A stretch of DNA of 64,000 nt from Acanthopleuribacter pedis (GCF_017377855.1 NZ_JAFREP010000019.1:62001-126000), one strand, 5' to 3'. Positions 51,791 to 62,325 are shown, counted from the first letter of the stretch. The notes: generated by a model not told the origin, from the sequence alone. Made by a program: numbers and translations.

Positions 51791-54700
51791 ATGATTTTTT
51801 CGTTTCTGGTCCTGATCGGCCTTTACGCCGGCGGACCCGCTGCTTCCGATTCGCTCGTGGTTCCTTTCGAGCAATCCCTTTCCATGCATAAAGCTCAGGA
51901 GATTCAAAACTTCCCCTCCCCGCACGGCACGCTGCATGTCCAACTCAAGCCGCTTCAAATCTGGCACGACGAGGCGGTTTTGGAGGTCTTCCATAAAGAA
52001 GGCCGCGCCAAACAAACGGTTCACGCCCGTAACCGCTTTATGCACGGCGTCACCAAAGACGGCGTCTTGGTATTCGTGAGCCGCACCAAAGAAGGCGGCC
52101 TGCGCGGATTTACCCGCGGCCAAGCCGGTACCTGGGGCTTCCGCACCCAAGACGGCCACCTGGTCTACAGCAAAGCTTCCGGGCGCGCCTTCGAGTGCCG
52201 CACGGCAGAATTCGCCGAGGTGGTTCCCATGCGCACGGTGCCTCAACCGCGACTGGGCAAAACCGACCTCAACGACGCCATTGTCGATATCGCCTTGGAA
52301 ACCGACACGGCGCTGTACCAGGAGTTTGAAGACGTCGAAATGATGAAGGACGCGGTCTCCGAAAGCATGGCGGCGATCAGCGCCATTTACCAACGGGATT
52401 TCGGTGCCGAACTGCGCATCGTCTACCTCAGTGCTTATCCCGAGGAAGATCCCTGGGAAAACAGCACCATCACCGAACTGCAAAACCACTGGCTCGATCC
52501 CAACAACGGCAAAAGCGGCATCAGCCGCACCTTAACCCACCTGCTCTCCGCGGTCAGTTTTTACGGGGTCGGTTTCATCGACACCATGTGCAACGTGACC
52601 TGGGGTTACGGACGCAGTTCCTTCTATGGCCTCTACGTGGCCGACAACACCGACTTTTCCGATATCAACCTGGTTGCCCACGAGTTAGGCCACAACTTCG
52701 GCAGCCCGCACACCCACGATTACACACCCACCATCGACCGTTGCCCCACCTTCACCGGCGTTTTGCCCACGGAAGGCGGCACCCTGATGAGTTACTGCCA
52801 CTTCCAAACAGCCACGATTGAATTGTCGGAATTCCACCCCCGCGTTCAGGAGTGGGTGCGCGGTCGGATTGAGGTACGTGACTGCATTCCCCGTCGCCTT
52901 TCATCGATTGAATTCAGCGACGACGCCTTTAAGGCGGCGCTGGTCGAAGCCCACGACAGCAACGAAGACGGCGAAATCAACCACGATGAGGCGGAGCAAA
53001 TCACGGCGTTACAACTCAACGACCTGGGCATCGAAAACCTCGACGGCATTCGGTACTTCGTGAACCTGGAAACGCTCAACGCCGACAACAACGCGATCAC
53101 CATGATTCCCCTGCTGTTGCCGGCCACGCTCAAAGAACTGTCGATGGTCAACAACCCGCTGGCCAAGGCCAACTGCGACCGGCTGATCAGCCTGGAAAAG
53201 CGCGGCTTGGAAAGCTTGACCCTGGAACCCTACGCGGAAACGGCCGACCTCGATTGCACCACCGATGCGATCACCTTCGCGGACGCCAACCTGCAAACCG
53301 CTGTTTTGGCGGCGGGCGACACGGACGAGGACGGCACGCTCACCCACGCCGAGGCGTCTCTGCTGACCTCCCTGGACCTCACCGGCTTGGAGATCGCAGA
53401 CCTGTCCGGCATCGACCAACTCCCCAACTTGGTAACCCTAATCGCGGCCGATAACGGGTTGACCGAACTGCCGACCTTCCCGCCCAAACTGGCGAACATC
53501 GACATCTCCGGCAATGCGTTGACCAACCTCGACGCGGTCTCGGTATTGCCGAACTTAAGTGTTCTGGTGGCAAGCAACAACGAAATTTCGGCGTTGCCAA
53601 CCCTGAACACCTTCGATTTTCTCGATTCTTTGTACGTCTCGAGCAACCAACTGACGGAACTGCCGTCGCTGCGCAATGTCAACGGCAAAAACACCCTTTA
53701 CGATGTGGATGTGTCGAACAACCAAATCAGTGAATTGCCCGACCTGCCCCGCGTCATCTTCGCGCTAAACGTGGCCGGCAACAACCTTACCGAAATCCCC
53801 GAAATTCCGGCATTGAACTACACCTTCTCTCAGTGGGTTGACATCAGCGGCAACCGCTTGGCCGACACCGCGGAGAGTTGCGCGCTGATCGCGTCCTTCC
53901 TGGAACGGGACATGGGTCAGTTCCTCTTCGAGCCCCAACAAGACGTGACCCGTTTTGACTGTGCCAACATCGAGGGCGCCATGCCCGCGCTTAGCCAGGT
54001 ATTGCCGTGGGTGGTTAACAATGAGAACTACCAAAGTTCGCTGACCATCACCAACAATGGACCGGAAGCGGGCGACGTGGTTTTGCGGGCGATCAGCGCC
54101 GCGGGTGAAGCGAAAGAAACCCTGACCCTGGCAGCAGGCGAGCAGCGCACGGTGAACGCCTCAGAACTGTTCCCCAACATGGACCGCTACACGCTGGCGG
54201 CCCACGCCAATCAATTCGGCCTGGCGACGGAGACGGTACTGCGCAACGTGAACGGGCCGTCCGCGGGTGCGGGCGGCACGGTCCAAGGCCACGCCTACAA
54301 CCAATTGAGCGGTTCGGTGGTGATGACGGGCTTGACGGGTACAGCGGTTGCGGTGTTAAGCACCCCGGGTAACCGCGCTGAAACGCCGATCACGGTTTCC
54401 CTCCACGGTCCCAGCGGCACCTTGATCGCCGAAAAAGTGTTCACCGCCAGGGGTGAAGCGCCGCTGCCTTTGGTGATCCCGCAAGAATTCCCCGAGGCCG
54501 CCGGCCTCGGCGCGGTAGCGATTCGCGCCCGCGTCGCGGAAGGCCTGCGCCTGTGCGGCACGGCCTTTTACTTCGAAGGTTGGGCCGAGTTCGGCACGGC
54601 CCAAGGGATTTCCTTTTTCCAACCGCCGTTTTACGCCCTCGCGTTATTGCCGGCGGAACGTCAAGGTGCGGAAATCCACCTGTTTAACCCGGAACGTCAG

Positions 54701-55264
54701 GAGGTTTCCGCCTTCTTCCAAGTCATCGACGACCGCACGGAAGAAGCCGATTTCGTACGCCACATCATTCCGGCGGGCGGTACCCTGGTGTTTCACCCGG
54801 ACCGAGAACTGACAACGGAAGGCCCGGCCGCGCTGTGGGTCTTCACCAGCCGCGGCAGCTTCAGCACCTTGAAACTGCGCGACCAAGTCGGCTCCGGCGC
54901 ACCTTCGGTTGCGGCCGCCAATCTGATTGACCCCAACCGGCTTAGCCGCGAGGGTTACGTGCGTTACGACCGTTTGGAAGCGGCTGAAAACGTGTTGCAC
55001 CTGATCCCGCTGTTTGGCTCGGAAGAAGGCCAGACGATTACCTTGAACCTGACCGACGCGGCGGGCACGGTGGTCGAATCCAAGGAGATCGAAATGATCA
55101 TGAGCTACGCGCTGGAGCTCGTGTTCTCCGAGACCTTTGAGACCACGGACCTGTCCGGCCTTTACCTGGAAATGAGCACCACGGCGGAGGAAGAGGTGTT
55201 CGCCACCAGCCTGCGTCAGTACGACGAAAACGGTCGCTCGCTCCTGCGCAAACCCGCGCGCTAA
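51791..55264 (+). CDS. Secreted zinc metalloprotease (reprolysin-like) with EF-hand loops and leucine-rich repeats
   Basis: 1157 residues. ATG 51791 follows GAGG; the signal peptide is MIFSFLVLIGLYAGGPAASD. Residues about 190-370 are an M12B-like metzincin: zinc site HELGHNFGSPHTH near 297 and Met-turn GGTLMSYCHF. Two calcium-binding loops of EF-hand type, DSNEDGEINHDEA (near 390) and DTDEDGTLTHAEA (near 510), each precede leucine-rich repeats (LPNLVTLIAADNGLTELP, LPNLSVLVASNNEISALP) up to about residue 720. The last 420 residues are beta-rich with no recognised catalytic motif (QVLPWVVNNENYQSSLTITN). The enzyme should act outside the cell, with LRRs binding the substrate or host surface. A strong terminator follows. 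Confidence 0.9.
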   Translation: MIFSFLVLIGLYAGGPAASDSLVVPFEQSLSMHKAQEIQNFPSPHGTLHVQLKPLQIWHDEAVLEVFHKEGRAKQTVHARNRFMHGVTKDGVLVFVSRTKEGGLRGFTRGQAGTWGFRTQDGHLVYSKASGRAFECRTAEFAEVVPMRTVPQPRLGKTDLNDAIVDIALETDTALYQEFEDVEMMKDAVSESMAAISAIYQRDFGAELRIVYLSAYPEEDPWENSTITELQNHWLDPNNGKSGISRTLTHLLSAVSFYGVGFIDTMCNVTWGYGRSSFYGLYVADNTDFSDINLVAHELGHNFGSPHTHDYTPTIDRCPTFTGVLPTEGGTLMSYCHFQTATIELSEFHPRVQEWVRGRIEVRDCIPRRLSSIEFSDDAFKAALVEAHDSNEDGEINHDEAEQITALQLNDLGIENLDGIRYFVNLETLNADNNAITMIPLLLPATLKELSMVNNPLAKANCDRLISLEKRGLESLTLEPYAETADLDCTTDAITFADANLQTAVLAAGDTDEDGTLTHAEASLLTSLDLTGLEIADLSGIDQLPNLVTLIAADNGLTELPTFPPKLANIDISGNALTNLDAVSVLPNLSVLVASNNEISALPTLNTFDFLDSLYVSSNQLTELPSLRNVNGKNTLYDVDVSNNQISELPDLPRVIFALNVAGNNLTEIPEIPALNYTFSQWVDISGNRLADTAESCALIASFLERDMGQFLFEPQQDVTRFDCANIEGAMPALSQVLPWVVNNENYQSSLTITNNGPEAGDVVLRAISAAGEAKETLTLAAGEQRTVNASELFPNMDRYTLAAHANQFGLATETVLRNVNGPSAGAGGTVQGHAYNQLSGSVVMTGLTGTAVAVLSTPGNRAETPITVSLHGPSGTLIAEKVFTARGEAPLPLVIPQEFPEAAGLGAVAIRARVAEGLRLCGTAFYFEGWAEFGTAQGISFFQPPFYALALLPAERQGAEIHLFNPERQEVSAFFQVIDDRTEEADFVRHIIPAGGTLVFHPDRELTTEGPAALWVFTSRGSFSTLKLRDQVGSGAPSVAAANLIDPNRLSREGYVRYDRLEAAENVLHLIPLFGSEEGQTITLNLTDAAGTVVESKEIEMIMSYALELVFSETFETTDLSGLYLEMSTTAEEEVFATSLRQYDENGRSLLRKPAR

Positions 55265-55294
55265 ACCAGAAACCGAAAACGTACGCCCCATCTC

Positions 55295-55324
55295 GCCCGA
55301 TGTCCTCGCGACATCGGGCTTTTT
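55295..55324 (+). terminator. Terminator of the metalloprotease-LRR gene
   Basis: GCCCGATGTC / GACATCGGGC with a five-base loop and a T-run, 30 bases after the stop. Confidence 0.92.
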
Positions 55325-55520
55325 CATTTTGGCGAAACAACGGCACCAAGTAACAGAATTTTTTGACCACAAATGTGGCAAACTAAAAACATACGAACCT
55401 TTGAGACAATGTTAAAATGAGTCCATTCAAACACATTATCCGAAAAACGAATCATGTCACCCCGACAGTTGGGCCTTGCGGTAACGCGACCTTGGTCCAG
55501 TCGTCCAACGGGAGCAAAAC

Positions 55521-56939
55521 ATGCGCATTCTTTTGGTCGAAGACGATCCCTCCTTCCGCGATCTGTTGGTCAGCATTTTGGTTAGCGAAGATTATCAGGT
55601 AACCGCGTGCGCCGACGGCGCCAAGGCCTGGGACATCTACCGGCGCGATCCCTTCCCCATCGTGGTCACCGATTGGATGCTGCCCAAAATGGACGGGCTC
55701 GAACTCACCCGCCACCTGCGCAAACTGCCGGAGGGCGACGCCACGGTGGTGGTGGTGATTACGGCCAACAACAAAATTGAAAATTTGCGCGAGGTGCTGG
55801 CGGCGGGCGCCGACGACTACATTAGCAAGCCCTTTGACCTCGAACTTTTTATGATCCGCATGACGATTGCCTGTAACCAGGCGGAAAACCTGGCCAAGAA
55901 ACAACGGGCGGAGAAAAACCTGCGCGACTTGCGTCGGGAATTGGAAGGCCGCAACCGCTTTCACGACTTTGTCGGCAAAAGCCGGCCGATGCAGCAGGTA
56001 TACCAACTGATCCGCGACATCGCCAAGCTGGACACCACGGTGATGATTAACGGCGAAACCGGGACCGGCAAGGAGTTGGTGGCGCGGGCGATTCACGAGG
56101 AAAGCAGCCGTTCACGCGGACCCTTTATCACGGTGAACTGCGGGGGGATTTCCGAATCCTTGATCGCCAGTATGTTGTTCGGCCATCGCAAAGGATCTTT
56201 TACGGGCGCGGTCGCCGACCAACAAGGCGTGTTTGAATCGGCCAACGGCGGCACCTTGTTCCTCGACGAAATCGGGGACCTGCCGCTCAACCTGCAAACC
56301 AGCTTTTTACGCGTGTTGGAATCGCGCACCATCACCCGTGTTGGCGAAACTCAGGTGCGCCCGGTCGATGTCCGTGTGGTTGCAGCCACACACCACGAGC
56401 TGAGTCACCTGGTCGCGCAAGGTCGCTTTCGTCAGGATTTGATGTACCGGATTCGCGTCGCACGGGTGTTGCTGCCGCCGTTGCGCGAGCGCCGTGAAGA
56501 CATTCCGCTGCTGGTGCAGCATTTCCTGCGTTCGTTAAGGGCGCAAACCGGCAAGGATGTGGAGACGGCGGACGAGCACAGCATGGGAAAAATGATGGGT
56601 TACGCGTGGCCGGGAAACGTCCGTGAATTGCGCAACGCGGTGGAGTTCGCTTTTATCCGCGCGCGCAACGGCCGCATCAGCCAGGAGGACCTACCGCCGG
56701 AAATGGCACCCAACGCCTACGCGCCACCGCCGCCGGCCGCGGCCCCACCCGTCTATGCCCCGATGCACGCCGCCCCGCCCCAACCGGCGGCGCCCAGGTT
56801 CCAACCCAGCCAGGATCGCGCCGCGGCAATGCGCGAGGCCTTGGCCTTTTGCAACGGCAGCCACACGGATGCGGCCAAACATCTGGGTATCAGCCGCGCC
56901 ACCTACTACCGCTGGTTGAAGAAATACGGTATCCAATAA
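55521..56939 (+). CDS. NtrC-family sigma-54-dependent response regulator
   Basis: 472 residues; GGGAG upstream of the ATG. The receiver domain occupies residues 1-120, with acidic pocket EDD and phospho-acceptor in VVTDWMLPKMDG. The AAA+ activator domain (about 150-385) has Walker A GETGTGKELVARAIH, the sigma-54 contact loop GSFTGAV (the common form is GAFTGA), Walker B GGTLFLDEIGDLPL and WPGNVRELRNAVEF. A Pro/Ala-rich linker (about 395-430) precedes a Fis-type HTH (HTDAAKHLGISRATYYRWL). It activates sigma-54 promoters on phosphorylation. No kinase gene is adjacent; its targets may include the exported-protein genes downstream, but this is a guess. Confidence 0.95.
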   Translation: MRILLVEDDPSFRDLLVSILVSEDYQVTACADGAKAWDIYRRDPFPIVVTDWMLPKMDGLELTRHLRKLPEGDATVVVVITANNKIENLREVLAAGADDYISKPFDLELFMIRMTIACNQAENLAKKQRAEKNLRDLRRELEGRNRFHDFVGKSRPMQQVYQLIRDIAKLDTTVMINGETGTGKELVARAIHEESSRSRGPFITVNCGGISESLIASMLFGHRKGSFTGAVADQQGVFESANGGTLFLDEIGDLPLNLQTSFLRVLESRTITRVGETQVRPVDVRVVAATHHELSHLVAQGRFRQDLMYRIRVARVLLPPLRERREDIPLLVQHFLRSLRAQTGKDVETADEHSMGKMMGYAWPGNVRELRNAVEFAFIRARNGRISQEDLPPEMAPNAYAPPPPAAAPPVYAPMHAAPPQPAAPRFQPSQDRAAAMREALAFCNGSHTDAAKHLGISRATYYRWLKKYGIQ

Positions 56940-57470
56940 AAGCGCGATACGGACCCCCACTGGTTAACGCTAACAAATCTTTCCGGGCATACCCCAAACG
57001 TGACCCATCTCATATAGAGATAACCGATTATCAGGTGACACTTGCGTCATCCATATTGGGGATCCACCGCATCGTCGCGGTGCTGTTGTTTACCCCGGTT
57101 AGGTGCCCCAAAACAGCACAATAGCACCTGTTTCTTCGGGAGCACCCGGTTAGGCCTTTTCGCCTAACCCTTTTTTCACTTTTAACCTCTTTTATACAAG
57201 GACTCTACATCATCCGTTCCACGAGCCCGACGCGCTCGCGGCGACTTTGGTGCTTCCTCACCGTCGGTCCGCTTTAACCTGCATTGCGCGCAAGGGATTC
57301 GGTTCACCAACGAAACCTTTGCAACGATTGTGGGCGCAACGTGCCGTGCCGTTTCGGTCGAAGCCGCCTCGCCGCGAGAACCCCTCGAAAAGCATCGACG
57401 CCTATGGCGCAGGTGCCGGCTCGATGTCGATAGACGGCCCCCGTCTGTCCTTTTATATAAGGAGTGCGTT
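56940..57470. other. Intergenic region before the DUF1800 gene
   Basis: 531 bases containing the terminator at 57148-57176. The remainder (57177-57470) would be promoter and leader of the DUF1800 gene. No sigma-54 -24/-12 element was recognised with confidence. Confidence 0.45.
57148..57176 (+). terminator. Rho-independent terminator downstream of the NtrC-type gene
   Basis: GGTTAGGC / GCCTAACC with a six-base loop followed by C and TTTTTT. It lies about 210 bases after the regulator's stop. Confidence 0.85.
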
Positions 57471-60400
57471 TTGCGTTTTACCCTCGTTACCCGATACCTC
57501 CTGTTCCTACTGGGCACCGCGCCGCTACTCGGCCAGGTTGTTCTCGAAGGCTGCGGCGCCTATGAGCGCGACGGCCTGCCCGGCCACACCACCGCCGACT
57601 TGCACGACAGCGTCCGTTACTGGAACCACGCCGGCGACGAAGCCCATCTCCCCGACTATGACGGCGACCGCCGCGTCACTGTGCTTGATCTAACCCGCCA
57701 TCAATCCTGTGTGGCCTTGGGGCCGGGTTTGATCGGCCGTTATTACGGTTACCAAGACGGCGTTGAACAACCCCACATCGAACTGGCCAACACGGATATC
57801 CCAGACGCGGACCCGGTCGTTGTCCGTGCCACGCCCGATCTGAACTTCTTCCAAAATCACCACCACAGTTCCCAACCGTTAATGGAGAGCCAGATGCACC
57901 TGCAATTCCGGGGTACCTTCACCGGCTTCCTGCAGGTACCCCAAAGCGGGGAATACACGCTCGGCCTACGCGGTGGAGACGGCATGCGCCTGACCCTCGA
58001 CGGCGAAACCCACATCGAATACAGCGAAAGCCCCCATACAGGCGAGGTTACCCTGGCCTTAAACGAGGGTTTTTACCCGATTCAAATCGACTACGTGAAC
58101 CGTTCCTTTCGCGGACCGATCATCTCCTTTTATTGGCGCGCGGCGGGCACGGTCATCGGCCCAAACAACCGCTCCGTGTCGCCGAGCTATTTATGGCATC
58201 GTCATACCGAGGCACCGGTTCACGCCAAAGACAACCTGGATGTGGTGTTCTCCGTGGAAAATTTTTCACGGGTCACCTCGCGCGATCTCGACCTAACCGC
58301 GCGCCTCTATGCGCCCGAAACAACCTTCGCCTTCACGCTCAACGGCCGGACGCGTTCGGTAGTCGACGGGGTCGTGAGCGAACGTTTGCGCCTGCAACCC
58401 GGCCTCAACAAGCTGGATTGGTCGGTCACAACCGGCAACCGCGGCAAAAACAGTACCCTGACCCTTTATTACGACGCGGGTCAAGCGGGCACACCCGGCC
58501 TAGCGATGATGACCTATCCAACCAGCGTGGCCGACACCTACACGGTCAACGAAAGCCATGTACCTATGGCGGTCCACATCATCAACGGCACCAACTTGGC
58601 AGCGGGCCCCAACGGTTATCCCGACTTACCCGGTGATACCATCGGCACCAATACCACGGTCATGTTGCGCGGGCGCATCCGCGTTGAGGAGGCCGGCACC
58701 TATCGCTTTGTCGGCGGCGGCCAATGGCCGTGCAACGCCTGGGTCAACGGCCGGCTGGTGGTGGCCCGCTACCAGGGTGGCGAAAATGATTCGATTCATC
58801 TGGAACCCGGTTACCACCATTTTGTGTTTACCGCCCACCACGACAACCCACGCGCCTTCCCGAACAACAGCATTCGCTGGCAGCCACCGGGCGCACAAGC
58901 GCAGGACATTCCAGCCGAGCGGCTGAGCCACCTACCCGACGACATCGTTCCAGCGGCGGATTTCAGCACCAACCAAGGGCATTCCACGCGGGTCGGCGGC
59001 GATTTGATCGCGGAATACCTGTTTACCGAGGCGGACCCATTCGGCGACAGCGGCCGTTACAACCTCGACCTACCCACGGATCCGCGCTGGATTGTGCGCG
59101 ACGGCGGCAGCGTGACAGCCAACGGTCCCAGCTTCCTGCAGAGCACGACCCTGGGAAGTCATATTCTCAACACCATCAAAAAAAGCCGCGCCTTTACCAT
59201 CGAACAGGACTGGTACCACCGGCGCACCTACAACAACACCCAGCAATTCTTCCGCATCAATATCAACATCAACATCACCAATGACTTGGTTCTGCGCGGC
59301 TTCACCCAGGGCAACCGCTTCAATTTCATCATTCGCGGGGTAGACCGGATCCAGGTCCCTGTCGATTTGGTCGACGGTGAGCGCATCCATTGCGCGATCA
59401 CCTACGACGGAAGCCACCTTCGCATCTATATGAATGGTGCGCTTGCCGTGGAACGGGCCGAGGCGATCCCCGACCTCAACCCCACCCTGTGGTCCGGGCA
59501 AAAATTGCGCTTCGGCGACCATCGCGGCATTCCGTTCGCGGGCACCCTCAACACGTTGGCCTTCTATGGGCGCGCCCTTTCTCAATCCGAGGTCAACCAA
59601 AACAAAAACGCCAACCGCGCCCTGCGCACCTCATCCGCCCGGCTACCTTTTAACGAACATTTCGAAATCGTGCCGCCGGGAACCGGCGACGCCGAACTGG
59701 CTCAAGCGGTTCACGTACTCAACCGGCTGACGATGGGCCCATCGCCCGAGCATCTGCGCCAAATCCTCGACATGGGTGTTCGCAATTGGATCGAACACCA
59801 GCTGCAACCGCAACACATCGAAGAAAACCCGGCCGTACGCCATTTAGAAACGGTGTACCAACCGACGCGCGGTCCCAACAGCCTTCGTTCTTGGCTCATG
59901 GCGCAAATGATTCACAGCGAGCGACAGCTTCAGGAAGTGATGGCGTGGTTCTGGGAAAACCACTTCAGCACGGATCTCGGCAAAACCGGTTCACCGCAAG
60001 AGGAATTTTTGGAAAACCAGCGCTTTCGCGAACTGGCGCTGGGTGATTTCGTCGCGCTGCTCAAAGCTTCGGCGCTGAACTACCCAATGACCGAATACCT
60101 CGACAGCGTAACCAACGTGGCGGGTAACCCCAACGAAAACTATGCCCGCGAGATTTTCGAGCTGCACGCCTACGGTGAAGACAACGGCTATGGCTACGAG
60201 GATATTGTCGAAGCCGCGCGCATTTTCACGGGCTGGACCGAATGGAACCGCAACTTTTCGTTTAACCCGGGTCGCCACGACTACGGCCCCAAACAGTTGC
60301 AAGGCCTGGACTTTTCCGGCGGGCAAGGTATCGAGGAAGGGTTGATCCTGATCGAAACCATTGCGACCTCGGAGAACACGGCGGAATTTATCAGTTATAA

Positions 60401-61040
60401 ATTGTGCCAATGGTTTGTGGCCGACGACCCGCCGGCGGATGTGCAGGCGGCGGCGCGCGATGCATTCCTTGCCAACAACGGCAACATCACCGCGGTATTG
60501 CGCGCGATCCTGTTCCACGACCGTTTCCTCAACGATCCCAACACCCGCAACAACAAGGTAAAAACGCCGCTGGAATTCATTACTGGAATGATTCGCGCCA
60601 CCGGTACCCAGGAAAACCTATTCCAGTACCAACACACGATGGACTTGCTCGACATGCCTTTGTTCCATCACCTGGAACCGACCGGTTTTGCCGAACGCGC
60701 CGAAACCTGGATGAACACCAATTCGGTGTTCTACCGCTGGCAATTGATCAACGGTTTTTCCGGTAACCGCGTCACCTTCGGCGGGCCGAGCGCGGACGTG
60801 GCCTTGATGCGTTCCCGCTACGGGCTCAACACCACCGATGATGTACTGCATTTCTTCGACTTGATGTTCGCGGGCGGCGCACCCGACCCAGCCTTTCGCC
60901 GGAAGGCGGCGGCCTGGCTAACCCAGGACCAGATGACCAACTTGGACCTGAGTGACCCAGCCAACCGAACGGTGCTTGAGAACCGCCTGCCGCAAACACT
61001 GAATTACTACATGCGCTTACCGCGTTTCAACTTGCAATAA
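57471..61040 (+). CDS. Secreted PA14 / LamG / DUF1800 protein
   Basis: 1189 residues from TTG 57471, six bases after AGGAG, which gives signal peptide LVTRYLLFLLGTAPLLGQ. The open frame reaches 57330 without a ribosome binding site. Residues about 50-80 resemble a dockerin-type calcium loop (DYDGDRRVTVLDLTRH). Residues about 80-230 are PA14-like (GLIGRYYGYQDG, TLDGETHIEYSE). A second PA14-like unit follows at about 350-490. A LamG-type lectin domain covers about 510-720 (LIAEYLFTEADPFGDSGRYN, IYMNGALAVERAEAIP). Residues about 740-1150 are DUF1800 (NRLTMGPSPEHL, WFWENHFSTDL, EIFELHAYGEDNGYGYEDIV). The function of DUF1800 is unknown. It is always found with DUF1501 partners, here 12 bases downstream. 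A surface or cell-contact role is likely from the architecture. Confidence 0.88.
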   Translation: MRFTLVTRYLLFLLGTAPLLGQVVLEGCGAYERDGLPGHTTADLHDSVRYWNHAGDEAHLPDYDGDRRVTVLDLTRHQSCVALGPGLIGRYYGYQDGVEQPHIELANTDIPDADPVVVRATPDLNFFQNHHHSSQPLMESQMHLQFRGTFTGFLQVPQSGEYTLGLRGGDGMRLTLDGETHIEYSESPHTGEVTLALNEGFYPIQIDYVNRSFRGPIISFYWRAAGTVIGPNNRSVSPSYLWHRHTEAPVHAKDNLDVVFSVENFSRVTSRDLDLTARLYAPETTFAFTLNGRTRSVVDGVVSERLRLQPGLNKLDWSVTTGNRGKNSTLTLYYDAGQAGTPGLAMMTYPTSVADTYTVNESHVPMAVHIINGTNLAAGPNGYPDLPGDTIGTNTTVMLRGRIRVEEAGTYRFVGGGQWPCNAWVNGRLVVARYQGGENDSIHLEPGYHHFVFTAHHDNPRAFPNNSIRWQPPGAQAQDIPAERLSHLPDDIVPAADFSTNQGHSTRVGGDLIAEYLFTEADPFGDSGRYNLDLPTDPRWIVRDGGSVTANGPSFLQSTTLGSHILNTIKKSRAFTIEQDWYHRRTYNNTQQFFRINININITNDLVLRGFTQGNRFNFIIRGVDRIQVPVDLVDGERIHCAITYDGSHLRIYMNGALAVERAEAIPDLNPTLWSGQKLRFGDHRGIPFAGTLNTLAFYGRALSQSEVNQNKNANRALRTSSARLPFNEHFEIVPPGTGDAELAQAVHVLNRLTMGPSPEHLRQILDMGVRNWIEHQLQPQHIEENPAVRHLETVYQPTRGPNSLRSWLMAQMIHSERQLQEVMAWFWENHFSTDLGKTGSPQEEFLENQRFRELALGDFVALLKASALNYPMTEYLDSVTNVAGNPNENYAREIFELHAYGEDNGYGYEDIVEAARIFTGWTEWNRNFSFNPGRHDYGPKQLQGLDFSGGQGIEEGLILIETIATSENTAEFISYKLCQWFVADDPPADVQAAARDAFLANNGNITAVLRAILFHDRFLNDPNTRNNKVKTPLEFITGMIRATGTQENLFQYQHTMDLLDMPLFHHLEPTGFAERAETWMNTNSVFYRWQLINGFSGNRVTFGGPSADVALMRSRYGLNTTDDVLHFFDLMFAGGAPDPAFRRKAAAWLTQDQMTNLDLSDPANRTVLENRLPQTLNYYMRLPRFNLQ

Positions 61041-61052
61041 AGGAGTGCCCCC

Positions 61053-62321
61053 ATGTTACGACGTCGTTTCCTCAAAACCCTCGGTGGCACCCTTGCCGCC
61101 GCCTCGGCCGTCTCGGCCATTCCTCTGTCGGCCCGGCCGACCCATCACCACAAAGGAGGAAACCTGCGCAAGTTGCTGGTTATTTTCCAACGTGGCGGCA
61201 ACGATTCGCTCAACACGCTGGTCCCCGTGGACAGCACCGAATACGCGCGTTATGCCGAGTACCGGCCCAACCTCCACATTCCCCAAGGCCAACTATTGTC
61301 CTTTAACAACACCTCGTTTTTCGGGTACCACCCCTCCCTCGCGCCGCTGGCCGATTTGATCCAAGCCGGCAAGGCGTCCTTCGTCCACGCGGTCGGCTAC
61401 CCCAGCATGACCACCTCCCACTTTGCCGGTCAGGCGTTTTGGGAAACCGGCGATCCACACAACCGCCGCGGCTCGGGTTGGTTAAATCGCTACCTGCACG
61501 CTTCCTCCGGGCCGGGCGCCTTCCGCGGTTTGATGGTTGACGGCAATACCTCGCAAATGATGAGTGGTCCCTTCACCGTTCCGGTCAGCCGCAATTTCGG
61601 CGGGCTCAATATGCCGATCCCCGGCAACATGTCCGGCAGCGACAACACGCGGTTCCGTGAGATGGTGCGTGATCTGGCCGAAGACGCGGATTACCTAGGC
61701 CACGATTTGCTGGAGCGCACCACCAACGGGCTGCTGGGCATGTTCGACGCCTTTAACGACCGCAACCTAAACGACTACACCCCGGCCAATAACGCCGAAT
61801 ACCCCGGCGGCCGCTTCGGCGACGCGCTGAAACATGCGGCCCAAATGCTGAAGGAAAACCCGTCGCCGCTCAACGTGGAGGCGGTTATGGTGAACCATCC
61901 CAATTACGACCACCACAAGGGCCAAGTCGCCGGCAGCGCCGTGGAAGGTTGGCACGCGGGCCGTCTTTCGGAACTTGCAAACGGTATCAAAGCCTTCACC
62001 ACGGATTTGGGCGATGCACAGATGCAGGACACCCTGATCTTGGTGGTGAGCGAGTTCGGGCGCACGGTACGCGAAAACGGCAGCCGCGGCACGGACCACG
62101 GTCGCGCCGCGCTGGCAATGCTATTCGGCGGCACGGTCACGGGCCGCGTCATCAACGGCGAGGGGGCCTGGCCGGGCCTGAACGGACAATTCCTCAACTG
62201 GAACACGGACTACCGCGGCCTGTACTGGGAAATCTTGGAACGGCACATGGGCGCTTCGCCTGACGTGATTCGCCAGGCAATTCCCAACTTCACCCCGCAA
62301 ACGGTGGGTGCGGTCGGTTAA
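61053..62321 (+). CDS. DUF1501 protein with Tat-type signal
   Basis: 422 residues; AAAGGAG lies seven bases before the ATG. The N-terminus MLRRRFLKTLGGTLAAASAV is a twin-arginine signal, so the protein is folded before export. Family motifs are LLVIFQRGGNDSLNTLVPVD, HPSLAPLADLIQAGKASFVH, SHFAGQAFWETGDP and a C-terminal alkaline-phosphatase-like VVSEFGRTVRENGSRGTDHG with conserved Glu, Arg and His. DUF1501 belongs to the alkaline-phosphatase/sulfatase fold group, but no activity has been shown for the family. It is co-transcribed with the DUF1800 gene. Confidence 0.92.
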   Translation: MLRRRFLKTLGGTLAAASAVSAIPLSARPTHHHKGGNLRKLLVIFQRGGNDSLNTLVPVDSTEYARYAEYRPNLHIPQGQLLSFNNTSFFGYHPSLAPLADLIQAGKASFVHAVGYPSMTTSHFAGQAFWETGDPHNRRGSGWLNRYLHASSGPGAFRGLMVDGNTSQMMSGPFTVPVSRNFGGLNMPIPGNMSGSDNTRFREMVRDLAEDADYLGHDLLERTTNGLLGMFDAFNDRNLNDYTPANNAEYPGGRFGDALKHAAQMLKENPSPLNVEAVMVNHPNYDHHKGQVAGSAVEGWHAGRLSELANGIKAFTTDLGDAQMQDTLILVVSEFGRTVRENGSRGTDHGRAALAMLFGGTVTGRVINGEGAWPGLNGQFLNWNTDYRGLYWEILERHMGASPDVIRQAIPNFTPQTVGAVG

Positions 62322-62325
62322 CCGC

